Assembly: GCA_963695155.1 (NCBI GenBank)
Contig: CAVOGD010000006.1
Location: 124,001 to 188,000, forward strand
Direction of reading: 5' to 3'
Length of the DNA: 64,000 nucleotides
Source of the DNA: SG8-30 sp963695155
GTDB taxonomy: Bacteria; Pseudomonadota; Gammaproteobacteria; Steroidobacterales; Steroidobacteraceae
The position numbers were made by a program, and so were the translations under genes. This document shows positions 26,404 through 34,439 of this stretch, in pieces; position 1 is the first letter of the stretch; every line of letters starts with the position of its first letter. The notes beneath the pieces were generated by a model. That model was not told the origin of the DNA, searched no databases, and saw nothing but the letters and a program-made list of their open reading frames with translations.

Positions 26404-27720
26404 TCAGCCGCCGCTGGCGAAGGGAATCTCGAGCACCGTGCCGGAGGCGAGCCGGTCGCCGGCCAGGCCGTTGGCGCGCCGCAGGGATTCGACGCTGACC
26501 GAGTAACGGCCGGCCACCTCGTGCAGCGATTCGCCCGCGGCGACGACGTGCTTCAGGGGCCGGCCCCTCTCGCGCGCCGCGAGCTGCGCGATGCGCGTGC
26601 CCGGCGGCGGGTTGTCATAGAAGTAGCGCCGCACGCCCTTGTGGATCGCGTCGGCCAGCTGGCGCTGGTAAGCCGGGTCGCGCAGGCGCTGCTCCTCTTC
26701 CGGGTTGGAGATGTAGGCGGTCTCCACCAGGATCGACGGGATGTCCGGCTGGGTCAGCACCATCAGGCTGGCATGCTGCACGTCGGTCTTCTTGAGCTGG
26801 CCCACGCGGTCGAGCTCGGCCAGCACGTGCGCCGCCGCGGTGCGGCTGGCGCTGATCGCCGCATTCTGCGACAGGTCGAGCAGCACGGAGGCCAGCACCT
26901 TGTCCTTGTCGTCCAGCGACACGCCGCCGATCAGGTCGGCCGCGTTCTCGCGGTCCGCCAGCCAGCGTGCGGCCTCGCTGCTGGCGCGCCCCCGGGACAG
27001 CACGTAGACCGACGAGCCGCGCACCGTGCGCGACACGTAGGCGTCGGCATGGACCGAGATGAACAGGTCGGCCTGGTTGATCCGGGCGCGCCGGTTGCGC
27101 TCGCGCAGCGGCAGGAAATAGTCGCCGGTCCGCGTCAGCACCGCGCGCATGCCCGGCTCGGCGTTGATCCGGTCGGCCAGCTGCCGCGCCACGCGCAGCG
27201 TGATGTCCTTCTCGCGCGTGCCGCGCTTGCCGATCGCACCCGGATCCTCGCCGCCATGGCCGGCGTCCACCGCGATGACCAGGTCGCGCTGCCCGGTCGG
27301 GGCGTGCAGCGCCTTGACCGGCTGCGGTGCGGCGCCGGTGGCCAGGTCCACGACCAGGCGGTGGCCGTAGACCTCGTTCGGCGTCGTCAGGAAGTCCTTG
27401 GGCTCGGCGCGCGCCGTCAGGTCCAGCACGATGCGCAGCGTGCCGCCGTCGCGGGCGCCGACCCGCAACTGGCTGACCAGTCCGGATCCGGCGGGCAGGC
27501 GGACCTGCGCCGGGTCGAGGCTCGCGCTCTCGAGGTCGATCACCACGCGGTCCGGGCCGGACAGGGTGAAGACCTGGTACTTGACGGCGGCGCTCAGGTC
27601 CAGCACGACGCGCGTGGACTCCGGCCCCGCCCACAGGCGCAGGTCCCGCACCTCGACGGACGTGGCCTGCGCGACGGCGGTCGCGCCCAGGCCCAGCAGC
27701 AGGATGACGAGTGAACGCAT
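26404..27720 (-). CDS. amiB: N-acetylmuramoyl-L-alanine amidase, AmiB/AmiC type with LysM
   Basis: Periplasmic zinc amidase that splits septal peptidoglycan, 438 aa. It has a signal peptide (MRSLVILLLG to about residue 20), an AMIN domain (about 25-130), the amidase_3 domain with zinc ligands in DAGHGGEDPGA and SVHADA and the catalytic Glu in an ETAYISN context, and a C-terminal LysM repeat (about 393-436). The start at 27720 gives the signal peptide. It lies upstream of mutL as in E. coli. Confidence 0.95.
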   Translation of the reverse strand: MRSLVILLLGLGATAVAQATSVEVRDLRLWAGPESTRVVLDLSAAVKYQVFTLSGPDRVVIDLESASLDPAQVRLPAGSGLVSQLRVGARDGGTLRIVLDLTARAEPKDFLTTPNEVYGHRLVVDLATGAAPQPVKALHAPTGQRDLVIAVDAGHGGEDPGAIGKRGTREKDITLRVARQLADRINAEPGMRAVLTRTGDYFLPLRERNRRARINQADLFISVHADAYVSRTVRGSSVYVLSRGRASSEAARWLADRENAADLIGGVSLDDKDKVLASVLLDLSQNAAISASRTAAAHVLAELDRVGQLKKTDVQHASLMVLTQPDIPSILVETAYISNPEEEQRLRDPAYQRQLADAIHKGVRRYFYDNPPPGTRIAQLAARERGRPLKHVVAAGESLHEVAGRYSVSVESLRRANGLAGDRLASGTVLEIPFASGG

Positions 27721-27749
27721 GGCGACCGTCGCAGCGGGACTGCCGCACA

Positions 27750-27777
27750 ATCTACGACCAGAAGCACATTAATTCAA
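27750..27777 (-). promoter_or_regulatory. Promoter candidate for amiB
   Basis: On the minus strand TTGAAT (27777-27772), 16-bp spacer, GTAGAT (27755-27750), giving a start about 20 bp before the amiB ATG. It lies in a 95-bp AT-rich gap. Confidence 0.4.
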
Positions 27778-27781
27778 GTCA

Positions 27782-27801
27782 ATCAGCTAGATACAGCTGA
27801 T
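27782..27801 (-). terminator. Hairpin between tsaE and amiB
   Basis: Perfect 7-bp inverted repeat ATCAGCT / AGCTGAT with a 6-nt loop, just after the tsaE stop. There is no T-run after it, so it could equally be an operator for amiB. Confidence 0.35.
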
Positions 27802-27815
27802 ACCTAATATTCTTT

Positions 27816-28331
27816 TCACTTTTTGGCCGGCAGGTCGGTCGCGCGCATCGCCGGGTCCGTCTGCAGGGCGGCCAGCCAGGCCCGGCCCGCGTCCGAATGG
27901 GCCGTGAACTCGAGCTGCCGCCCGGCGTCCCGCCACGCGATGTCGCAGGCCACGTCGGCGCGGCCGACCGCCGCCCCGCCGCGCTCCGGCCATTCCAGCA
28001 ACGACAGCGCGCTGGCCGCGCGCAGTTCGCGATAGCCCAGCGCCTCGAGATCGGACGGCCCGTTCAGTCGATAAAGATCGAAATGAAGGAAAGTGCGCCC
28101 ACCAAGCTCGTACGGTTCCACCAATGTGTAAGTCGGGCTGCGCACCGTGCCGGTCACGCCCAGCCCGCGCAGCAGGGCGCGCGCCAGGGTCGTCTTGCCG
28201 GCCCCCAGTTCGCCGGCCAGCGTCATCAGCAATCCCTGCGCGTCCGCAGGCAGCGCCAGCGCCAGCGCCGTACCGATCGCCGTCGTCGCGTCGGCATCGG
28301 CCGTCGCGACGCTCAGGCGGGGTTCACGCAT
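27816..28331 (-). CDS. tsaE: tRNA threonylcarbamoyladenosine biosynthesis ATPase TsaE
   Basis: 171 aa P-loop protein that assists TsaB/TsaD in t6A37 formation. Walker A is GELGAGKTT, then SPTYTLVEPY and the FDLYRL motif typical of TsaE, with LLEWPERG near the end. The ATG at 28331 overlaps the nnrD stop by 19 bp. nnrD-tsaE-amiB is the normal order. Confidence 0.94.
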   Translation of the reverse strand: MREPRLSVATADADATTAIGTALALALPADAQGLLMTLAGELGAGKTTLARALLRGLGVTGTVRSPTYTLVEPYELGGRTFLHFDLYRLNGPSDLEALGYRELRAASALSLLEWPERGGAAVGRADVACDIAWRDAGRQLEFTAHSDAGRAWLAALQTDPAMRATDLPAKK

Positions 28332-29794
28332 GCCCGCAACTGTTCGATGACATCCGAAGCAAGCAGCCCGCGCTGGCCCGCCTGGGCTGCGCGGTCGCCC
28401 GCCTCCGCGTGGATACGCACGCCCGCCACGGCCGCCGCCTCCAGGTCCCCGGCCTGCGCCGCGACGCCGGCGATCACGCCGGTCAGCACGTCGCCCATGC
28501 CGGCCGTGGCCATGCCGGGATTGCCCCGGTCGCAGACCCAGGGGCTGCCGTGGCCCTGCACCAGCGTGGCCGCGCCCTTCAGCACCGCCACGCCACCGTA
28601 GCGCTCGCCGACGGCGCGCACCGCGGCACGGCGGTCGGCCTGCACCTCGGCGGGCGTCGAGCCCAGCAGCCGCGCTGCCTCGCCCGGGTGCGGCGTCAGC
28701 ACCCAGTGCGCATTGCGCCACGGCGACTTCGCCAGCAGGTTGAGCGCGTCGGCATCGACGATCAGCGGCTTGCCGCAGGCCAGCGCGGCCTCCAGCACGC
28801 CGCGCGACCAGTCGCCCTGCCCCAGTCCGGGGCCGACCGCGACGACGTCTGCGGCGGCGGCCAGCGGCCGCAGCTCGGCCGGCGATTCGATGCCGTGGCA
28901 GATGATCTCCGCGCGTCCCCCCACGATGGCCGCCACGTGTCCCGGCCAGGTCGCGGCTTCGACGAGGCCGGCGCCCACGCGCAGCGCGGCCTCGGCCGCC
29001 AGGCGTACGGCACCCGGCATCGCCGGTCCGCCGCCGATGATCAGCACACGGCCATGGTCGCCCTTGTGGGCGGCGCGGCGGCGCTCGGGCAACGCCGCGG
29101 CGACCTGCGCGGCGCCGATGCGTCGCAGCACCGGTTCGCCCGACGCGGCCGAGGCCGGCACACCCAGCGCCGAGAACGCCACCTCCCCCGCATGGTCCGG
29201 CCCGCTGCCCAGGTACAGGCCCGCCTTGAGTCCCACGAAGGTCAGGGTGCGTGCGGCCTGCACCGCCACCCCCAGCACCGCACCGGTGTCCGCATGCAGG
29301 CCCGACGGCAGGTCGATGGCCAGCACCGGCTTGCCCGAGGCGTTCATGGCGGTGATCCACTCGGCGTGGGTGCCCGTGACGGGCCGGTCGAGGCCGGTGC
29401 CGAACAGCGCATCCACGACCACGTCGCAGGCGTCCAGGACCGCATCATCGAACGGCGCCAGGCGGCCACCCGCCGACTCGAAATCCGCGCAGGCGCGCGC
29501 GGCGTCGCCCGTGAGCCGCGCCGGCGCCGTGGCCGCCGCGACGCTGACCTCCAGGCCGGCGGCCCGCGCCAGCCGCGCCAGCACGTAGCCGTCGCCACCG
29601 TTGTTGCCGGCGCCGCACAGCACCAGCACGCGGCGCGCCAGCGGCCAGCTGTCGGCCAGCAGGTCCAGCGCCGCCTCCGCGGCGCGCGTCATCAGCGTGT
29701 AGCCGGGGATGCCGAGCCGCTCGATGGCGTGGCGGTCCATCGCGCGGACCTGCTCGGCCGTGTAGACGGCGGTGGGCAGCGCGTTCATGTGCAT
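28313..29794 (-). CDS. nnrD: Bifunctional NAD(P)H-hydrate epimerase / ADP-dependent dehydratase
   Basis: Repairs hydrated NAD(P)H, 493 aa fusion. The N-terminal YjeF_N epimerase (about 15-215) has GAGNNGGDGYVLAR. The C-terminal ribokinase-like dehydratase (about 235-490) has KGDHGRVLIIGGG and the GxGD-type GMGDVLTG motif. Two closely spaced ATGs exist (29794 and 29788). A perfect TATAAT lies immediately upstream, so transcription would begin at or inside them and a leaderless start at 29788 is possible. Confidence 0.93.
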   Translation of the reverse strand: MHMNALPTAVYTAEQVRAMDRHAIERLGIPGYTLMTRAAEAALDLLADSWPLARRVLVLCGAGNNGGDGYVLARLARAAGLEVSVAAATAPARLTGDAARACADFESAGGRLAPFDDAVLDACDVVVDALFGTGLDRPVTGTHAEWITAMNASGKPVLAIDLPSGLHADTGAVLGVAVQAARTLTFVGLKAGLYLGSGPDHAGEVAFSALGVPASAASGEPVLRRIGAAQVAAALPERRRAAHKGDHGRVLIIGGGPAMPGAVRLAAEAALRVGAGLVEAATWPGHVAAIVGGRAEIICHGIESPAELRPLAAAADVVAVGPGLGQGDWSRGVLEAALACGKPLIVDADALNLLAKSPWRNAHWVLTPHPGEAARLLGSTPAEVQADRRAAVRAVGERYGGVAVLKGAATLVQGHGSPWVCDRGNPGMATAGMGDVLTGVIAGVAAQAGDLEAAAVAGVRIHAEAGDRAAQAGQRGLLASDVIEQLRACVNPA

Positions 29795-29795
29795 G

Positions 29796-29803
29796 ATTAT
29801 ACT
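29796..29803. promoter_or_regulatory. Overlapping bidirectional -10 elements between nnrD and queG
   Basis: The divergent genes are 39 bp apart. On the minus strand the bases read TATAAT (29801-29796), and on the plus strand TATACT (29798-29803), so one A/T patch offers a -10 in each direction. The -35 regions are weak on both sides. Shared -10 patches of this kind are known from bidirectional bacterial promoters. Confidence 0.5.
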
Positions 29804-29833
29804 GGCGCCGTTCCTCCGGCCGCGTCGTGATTT

Positions 29834-30982
29834 ATGGCAGCGCACGAGTTTTCCGCCGCGCAACTGGCCCACATCAAGGCCAGGCTCGTCGAGCTGGCGC
29901 GCGAGCTGGGCTTCCAGCAGCTCGGCGTGGCCGGCATCGACCTGGCCGAGGACGAGGCCAGGCTCGAGCAGTGGCTGGCCGAGGGCCGCCACGGCGAGAT
30001 GGAGTACATGGCGCGCCATGGCGGGCGGCGCAGCCGCCCCGCCGAACTCGTGCCGGGCACGGTGCGCGTCATCTGCGTGCGCATGGACTGCTTCGCACCC
30101 GACGTGCCGCCAGCCGCCGAGGTGCTGGCGCGGGGCGACCGCGCCTACATCGCTCGCTACGCGCTGGGGCGCGACTATCACCACATCGTGCGCAACCGCC
30201 TGCAGAAACTGGCCGACCGGCTGGTCGAGGAGATCGGGCCGTTCGGCTATCGCGCCTTCGCCGACTCGGCGCCGGTGCTGGAGAAGCCGCTGGCCCGCAA
30301 CGCGGGACTCGGCTGGATCGGCAAGCACACCAACCTCATCAATGCGCGCGCCGGCTCGCTGTTCGTGCTGGGCGAGCTGTACACGGACCTGCCGCTGCCG
30401 GTGGACGCGCCGGCCACCGACCACTGCGGCAGCTGCACCGCCTGCCTGCCCGCCTGCCCCACGGATGCGATCACGGCGCCTTACCAGCTCGATGCGCGGC
30501 GCTGCATTTCCTACCTGACCATCGAGTCGCACGAACCGATCCCCGACGAGTTCCGGGTCGCGATGGGCAACCGGGTGTTCGGCTGCGACGACTGCCAGCT
30601 GGCCTGCCCGTGGAACAAGTTCTCCAGCCCGGCGGAGGAGCCGGGCTTCCGCAGCCGCAACGGCCTCGGCGACCCGCCGCTCACGGAACTGTTCGCGCTG
30701 AGCGAGGCGCAGTACCTGGAACGCGCGCAGGGCAGCGCGCTGAAACGGCTGGGCTACCGGCGCTGGCTGCGCAACCTGGCCGTCGCGCTGGGCAATGCGC
30801 CGACCTCAGCGGCCATCGTGGCCGCGCTGCGCGCGCGCCGCGACCATGCCGACCCGCTGGTGCGGGAACATGTCGCGTGGGCGCTCAGGCGGCACGCGCA
30901 GGGGGCGGCAGAACCTCAGGAGGGGTCAGACCCGAGTACGGGTCAGACCCCAAACGAGAGGATGGGGTCTGACCCCTCCTAG
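29834..30982 (+). CDS. queG: Epoxyqueuosine reductase QueG
   Basis: Cobalamin- and [4Fe-4S]-dependent last step of queuosine synthesis, 382 aa. Ferredoxin-like cysteines appear in CGSCTACLPACPTDAI (about residues 199-214) and CDDCQLACP (about 253-261). A HEAT-like C-terminal helix pair follows. The native protein would end near residue 358; the last 25 residues (rich in GSDPS) are translated from a palindromic repeat cluster that has replaced the original stop. The 30,980-30,982 TAG lies between repeats. Confidence 0.94.
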   Translation: MAAHEFSAAQLAHIKARLVELARELGFQQLGVAGIDLAEDEARLEQWLAEGRHGEMEYMARHGGRRSRPAELVPGTVRVICVRMDCFAPDVPPAAEVLARGDRAYIARYALGRDYHHIVRNRLQKLADRLVEEIGPFGYRAFADSAPVLEKPLARNAGLGWIGKHTNLINARAGSLFVLGELYTDLPLPVDAPATDHCGSCTACLPACPTDAITAPYQLDARRCISYLTIESHEPIPDEFRVAMGNRVFGCDDCQLACPWNKFSSPAEEPGFRSRNGLGDPPLTELFALSEAQYLERAQGSALKRLGYRRWLRNLAVALGNAPTSAAIVAALRARRDHADPLVREHVAWALRRHAQGAAEPQEGSDPSTGQTPNERMGSDPS

Positions 30983-31034
30983 GGGTCTGACCCCTCCGGT
31001 CCGCTACTCTGTGGAGGAGATGGGGTCTGGCCCC
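30922..31034. repeat. Cluster of five palindromes of the type GGGGTCWGACCCC
   Basis: Five near-identical 12-13-bp palindromes at about 30922-30934, 30939-30951, 30964-30976, 30982-30994 and 31022-31034 (two with central A, three with T; one reads TGGCC). Neighbouring copies are mutually complementary and can fold into larger hairpins. The cluster spans the queG 3' end and the convergent gap to the kinase gene. It resembles REP/REPIN-type extragenic palindromes. No transposase is present here. Confidence 0.75.
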
Positions 31035-31043
31035 TCCGCCACC

Positions 31044-31703
31044 CTACTCCCTGATGGCGTTGTAGAAGTGCCGGCCACGCCGCGTGCGGCGGATGGCCTC
31101 GAACAGGTCGCCGAAATCGCGCGAGTCGCCGACCGGGTCGATCAAGGTCGAGTTGACGATCAACAGCGGCGAAGCCGTGTACTGGTGGAAATAGCGCGTG
31201 TAGGCGTCCACCAGTTTCTGCAGGTAGGCCGGGTCCATGTTCTTTTCGTAGCCGCGGGCGCGGCGCGCGATGCGCTCCATCAGCACGTCCACCGGCGCCT
31301 GCAGGAACACGACCAGGTCCGGGCGCGGCATGTCGATGGACAGCCGCGAATAGACCTGCTCGTACAGCGAGAACTCCTCGTCATCGAGCGTGATGCGCGC
31401 GAACAGCCGGTCCTTGTCCAGCAGGTAGTCCGCGACCCGCACCGGCGAGAACAGGTCCTGCTGGCGCAGCTCCTGCAGCTGCCGGGCGCGCTGGAAAAGG
31501 AAGAACAGCTGGGTCGGGAACGCGGCGCCGCGCGGGTCCTTGTAGAAGCGCTCGATGAACGGGTTCTCGTCGGCCTGCTCGAGCACGGTCTCGGCGCCGA
31601 TCATGGCCGCGATCTTGCTCGCCAGCGTGGTCTTGCCGACGCCGATCGGGCCTTCCACCACGACCAGCTTGTGCGGCCATGGCTCCTTGCTTTGTTCGGT
31701 CAC
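31044..31703 (-). CDS. Deoxynucleoside kinase (dAdo/dCyd kinase family)
   Basis: 219 aa nucleoside salvage kinase. P-loop EGPIGVGKTT near residue 16, ExxxxNPF motif (EQADENPFIERFY), the DRxxxxD-like region and a lid with RRARGYE. I chose the GTG at 31703, which lies 7 bp after the folK stop; the family commonly follows folK. Phosphorylates deoxynucleosides; specificity cannot be read from the sequence. Confidence 0.88.
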   Translation of the reverse strand: MTEQSKEPWPHKLVVVEGPIGVGKTTLASKIAAMIGAETVLEQADENPFIERFYKDPRGAAFPTQLFFLFQRARQLQELRQQDLFSPVRVADYLLDKDRLFARITLDDEEFSLYEQVYSRLSIDMPRPDLVVFLQAPVDVLMERIARRARGYEKNMDPAYLQKLVDAYTRYFHQYTASPLLIVNSTLIDPVGDSRDFGDLFEAIRRTRRGRHFYNAIRE

Positions 31704-31710
31704 GCGGTAC

Positions 31711-32205
31711 TCACTGCGGCAGCGGCGCCAGCCCGCCGCCGCCAACGTCTTTCATCAGCCGGTCCACGCGCCCACGACCGGGGATCCATAGCGCGGGCGC
31801 GAACTCGGCCAGAGGATACAGCACGAAATCGCGCTCGTGCAGGCCGGGATGTGGCAGCTTGAGCCCGGCCTCGTCGCGCACCTCGTCGCCCAGCATGAGC
31901 AGGTCGAGGTCGATGACCCGCGGACCCCAGCGCACCGCCGGCTGCTCGCGCCCCAGTTCGCGTTCCAGGGCCTTGAGCGCCGCCAGCAGGGCGGGCGCAT
32001 CGAGCCGGGTCAGGAGCCCGGCCGCGGCGTTGACGAAGTCCGGCTGCGCGACCGGGCCCAGCGGCGGCGAACGCCACAGCCGCGAGTGCGCGATGAGGGC
32101 GCTGTCGGCGAGATGCGCAAGCCCGGCCAGGGCCGCGCGCACCCGGTGTTCCGGTCCGGCGAGGTTGCTGCCGAGGCCGACGTAGGCCGGTCGCCAGCGC
32201 GCCAT
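31711..32205 (-). CDS. folK: HPPK, 2-amino-4-hydroxy-6-hydroxymethyldihydropteridine pyrophosphokinase
   Basis: Folate-pathway pyrophosphokinase, 164 aa. YVGLGSNL at the N-terminus, then PDFVNAA and the metal/ATP signature RWGPRVIDLDLL, followed by LPHPGLHERDFVL. Directly downstream of pcnB as in most gammaproteobacteria. Confidence 0.95.
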   Translation of the reverse strand: MARWRPAYVGLGSNLAGPEHRVRAALAGLAHLADSALIAHSRLWRSPPLGPVAQPDFVNAAAGLLTRLDAPALLAALKALERELGREQPAVRWGPRVIDLDLLMLGDEVRDEAGLKLPHPGLHERDFVLYPLAEFAPALWIPGRGRVDRLMKDVGGGGLAPLPQ

Positions 32206-32211
32206 CGGGTC

Positions 32212-33729
32212 TCAGTCCTGCGGCGGCGGCGCCTTGCGGCGGCCGCGGCCGCCCCGGCGGCGGCGCTTGCGCTTGGCCCCGTCCTGTCGTGGTTCCGGGC
32301 GCAGCGCCTCGGCGCGCGCCAGGCGCTCGTCCTGCGGCAGTTCCTGGATCTCCGTCCACCACTGGCCGATGGCCGGGTCCTCGCCGCCCGCCTCGACCCG
32401 CAGCAGCAGGAAGTCGTAGGCCGCGCGGAACCGCGGATGCGACAGGAAGCCGAGTCCGCGGCGCCCGGCCCGCTGGTGGAAGCGCGGCTGCAGCGCCAGC
32501 ATCTCCCGCATCGGGATCGAGAAGCGCTTCGGCAGGCCGATACGCTGCGCCTGCTGCCGCATCACCTCGTCGCAGGACTCGGCAATCGCCTGGCTGGCCT
32601 TCATGCCGCCCTCGAACCGGCGCTGCGCCCGCACCGACACGGGGCCGAACAGCAGCACGGCGAACAGGAACATCGGGGTCACGGCGCGGCCGTCGGCGAC
32701 GCGCTGGTCGGTGGCGTCCAGGCCCGCCCGCAGCAGCCGGCCGAACATGCCGTCCGCATCCGACTCGAGCTGCGCGGCGGTCGCCGGGAACAGGTGCTCG
32801 AACAGGCCGTGCTCCACCAGCAGGTCGCAGGCGCGCCGCGCGAACCCGGTCAGGAACAGCTTCTGGAACTCGTCGAACAGCCGCGCCGGCGGAATGCCGT
32901 CGAGCAGCCCGGCCAGCCGCGGAATCGGGTCCCGCGTCGCCGGGTCCATCGTGAAGCCCAGCTTGGCCTGGAAGCGGACGGCGCGCAGCATGCGCACCGG
33001 GTCCTCGCGGTAGCGCGTGTCCGGGTCGCCGATCAGCCTGAGCGTGCGCGAGCGCACGTCGGCGACGCCGCCCACGTAGTCCCAGATCGAGAAGTCGGCG
33101 ATGTTGTAGTACAGGCCGTTGCAGGTGAAGTCGCGCCGCCAGACGTCCTGGTCGATCGTGCCGTAGAGGTTGTCGCGCAGGACGCGGCCGCGCTCATTGA
33201 GCACACGCTGCCCGTCGGGGTTGCGGCTGGGCCGCGCCTCGACGCGGACCGGACCGTCGTCCTCGTCCTCGTCCTCACCCTCTTCCTCGTCCTCGCCCTC
33301 GCCCTCGTCTTCGTCCTCGCCGAATTCGTCATCGTCCTCCGGGTCGGCATCGTCCACGATTCCCTGGCGTTCCTCCTCGGCGTCTTCGTCGTCACCCGGT
33401 TCCTGCGCCGCGCGAAACGTCGCGACCTCGATGATGTGCGAGCCGAACCGTACATGCGCCAGGCGGAAGCGGCGGCCGATCAGCCGGCAGCTGCGGAACA
33501 GCGCGCGCACCTCGTCGGGCGAGGCGTCGGTGGCCACGTCGAAGTCCTTGGGCTGCAGGCCGATCGCGATGTCGCGCACGCAGCCCCCCACCAGGAACGC
33601 CTGGTAGCCGGCATCCTTGAGCCGATACAGGACCTTGAGGGCGCTGGACGCGATGTGCGAGCGCGAGATGGGATGCTCGGCGCGCGGGATGATGACCGGA
33701 AGCTCTGGCCGATGGGTTGATTCGTTCAA
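32212..33729 (-). CDS. pcnB: Poly(A) polymerase I with a large acidic insertion
   Basis: Class II nucleotidyltransferase that adds 3' poly(A) tails to RNA, 505 aa from the chosen start. The active-site GGCVRD and the FDVATDA carboxylates are near residues 48-70, RRDFTCNGLYY follows at about 198, and an Arg-rich tail ends the protein. Between the beta-strand HIIEVATFRAA and the RDNLYGT segment lies a stretch of about 54 residues made almost only of Asp, Glu and Gly (33241-33402). The start is uncertain. No ATG fits except one inside the tRNA-Glu gene (33825), so TTG at 33729 is proposed. E. coli pcnB likewise starts at a rare codon (AUU). Confidence 0.9.
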   Translation of the reverse strand: MNESTHRPELPVIIPRAEHPISRSHIASSALKVLYRLKDAGYQAFLVGGCVRDIAIGLQPKDFDVATDASPDEVRALFRSCRLIGRRFRLAHVRFGSHIIEVATFRAAQEPGDDEDAEEERQGIVDDADPEDDDEFGEDEDEGEGEDEEEGEDEDEDDGPVRVEARPSRNPDGQRVLNERGRVLRDNLYGTIDQDVWRRDFTCNGLYYNIADFSIWDYVGGVADVRSRTLRLIGDPDTRYREDPVRMLRAVRFQAKLGFTMDPATRDPIPRLAGLLDGIPPARLFDEFQKLFLTGFARRACDLLVEHGLFEHLFPATAAQLESDADGMFGRLLRAGLDATDQRVADGRAVTPMFLFAVLLFGPVSVRAQRRFEGGMKASQAIAESCDEVMRQQAQRIGLPKRFSIPMREMLALQPRFHQRAGRRGLGFLSHPRFRAAYDFLLLRVEAGGEDPAIGQWWTEIQELPQDERLARAEALRPEPRQDGAKRKRRRRGGRGRRKAPPPQD

Positions 33730-33745
33730 AAAGGGGCGAGCTCGC

Positions 33746-33773
33746 TTGAGGTCGGAAAAAGGGCGCCTATAAT
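33746..33773 (+). promoter_or_regulatory. Promoter of tRNA-Glu
   Basis: -35 TTGAGG (33746-33751), 16-bp spacer, perfect -10 TATAAT (33768-33773), followed by a GC-rich discriminator typical of stable-RNA promoters, about 40 bp before the tRNA. It lies within the 5' region of divergent pcnB. Confidence 0.75.
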
Positions 33774-33817
33774 ACACGCCCCCGACCGGGACCCTCCCGG
33801 CGGGACCGTTGGCCTGC

Positions 33818-33893
33818 GCTCCCATCGTCTAGAGGCCCAGGACACAGCCCTCTCAAGGCTGGTACGAGGGTTCGAATCCCTCTGGGAGCGCCA
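33818..33893 (+). tRNA. tRNA-Glu (anticodon CTC), integration target
   Basis: 76 nt with encoded CCA. Acceptor GCTCCCA/TGGGAGC, D-arm GTCTAGAGGCCCAGGAC, anticodon stem CAGCC/GGCTG with loop CTCTCAA giving CTC, T-arm GAGGGTTCGAATCCCTC. The gene is complete. Its 3' 50 bp are repeated at 50635-50684, so it served as attB for the element downstream. Confidence 0.97.
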
Positions 33894-33894
33894 T
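33845..33894 (+). repeat. attL: 50-bp direct repeat within tRNA-Glu 3' half
   Basis: From CAGCCCTCTCAAGG through GGGAGCGCCAT this is identical to 50635-50684. It covers the anticodon arm to the CCA end, the classic target of tyrosine integrases. The element integrated without destroying the tRNA. Confidence 0.9.
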
Positions 33895-34151
33895 ATAATC
33901 AAGCACTTAGGGCGACAGTGGTACGGAAATACGGAATCCGTACGGAAGGGGCCGCCAACCGCGCAGAGGCGGTCCCGTGCTCGACTGTTGCCGCCTTGCC
34001 AGCCACTGACCTTCGCGCCACCTCACCAAGAACCGGGCCCGCCGTTGGACTGCAGGCGTGGCTCTTCTTCGGGGCACTCACGGACGGTTCGGGGAACAAG
34101 GTCAGCGTCGTGGCTTGTCGCCGTAACCTGTCGCCGTAGCGTGTCCGCGCA
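33895..34151. other. Element left end with TACGGAA repeats; no gene seen
   Basis: Non-coding left end. TACGGAA occurs at 33922-33928, 33930-33936 and 33941-33947. The same heptamer recurs at 50525-50531 and 50535-50541 beside the integrase start. Such repeated heptamers near both ends look like integrase arm-binding sites. A 73-codon open frame here lacks coding character. Confidence 0.6.
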
Positions 34152-34197
34152 TTGACGGTTGGAATGCAGACGCCTTACAATGTGCCATAAAGTAAGG
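34152..34197 (+). promoter_or_regulatory. Promoter and operator candidate of the vapBC-like module
   Basis: -35 TTGACG (34152-34157), 18-bp spacer, -10 TACAAT (34176-34181). An inverted repeat CCTTAC (34173-34178) / GTAAGG (34192-34197) overlaps the -10 and the ribosome-binding site, fitting autorepression by the AbrB-type antitoxin. Confidence 0.5.
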
Positions 34198-34205
34198 AGA
34201 GCAAG

Positions 34206-34430
34206 ATGAGCGAGGCAGCGGTTACCAGCAAGGGTCAGGTCACGATCCCTATCGGAATCCGCAAGTCCATGAGCCTCAAGGCCCGGGACCGGGTGGTCTT
34301 TACGCGCCTTGCGGATGGTACCGTCGTAATGCGGGCAAAAGTCCGGTCGATTGCCGACCTGGCGGGCAGCGTGCCAAAGCGGGCCAAGCAGGTTCGGATC
34401 GAGGACATGCGGTTCGGCGGACGCCGGTAG
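34206..34430 (+). CDS. AbrB/MazE-family antitoxin (VapB-like)
   Basis: 74 aa. The N-terminal VTSKGQVTIPIGIRKSMSLKARDRVVF is the AbrB/SpoVT swapped-hairpin signature. The C-terminal 30 residues (ADLAGSVPKRAK) would bind the toxin. It is 9 bp upstream of a PIN-domain toxin, and AAGGAGA precedes the ATG. First gene of the element, beside attL. Confidence 0.92.
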   Translation: MSEAAVTSKGQVTIPIGIRKSMSLKARDRVVFTRLADGTVVMRAKVRSIADLAGSVPKRAKQVRIEDMRFGGRR

Positions 34431-34439
34431 CACGCCTAC

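Noticed and set aside
33730..33825. pcnB starting at the ATG at 33825
   Set aside because: This would run through the tRNA-Glu promoter and into the tRNA gene, and adds residues unlike the family N-terminus.
33918..34139. 73-codon gene beside attL
   Set aside because: Its codons are made largely of the TACGGAA repeats and it has no ribosome-binding site.
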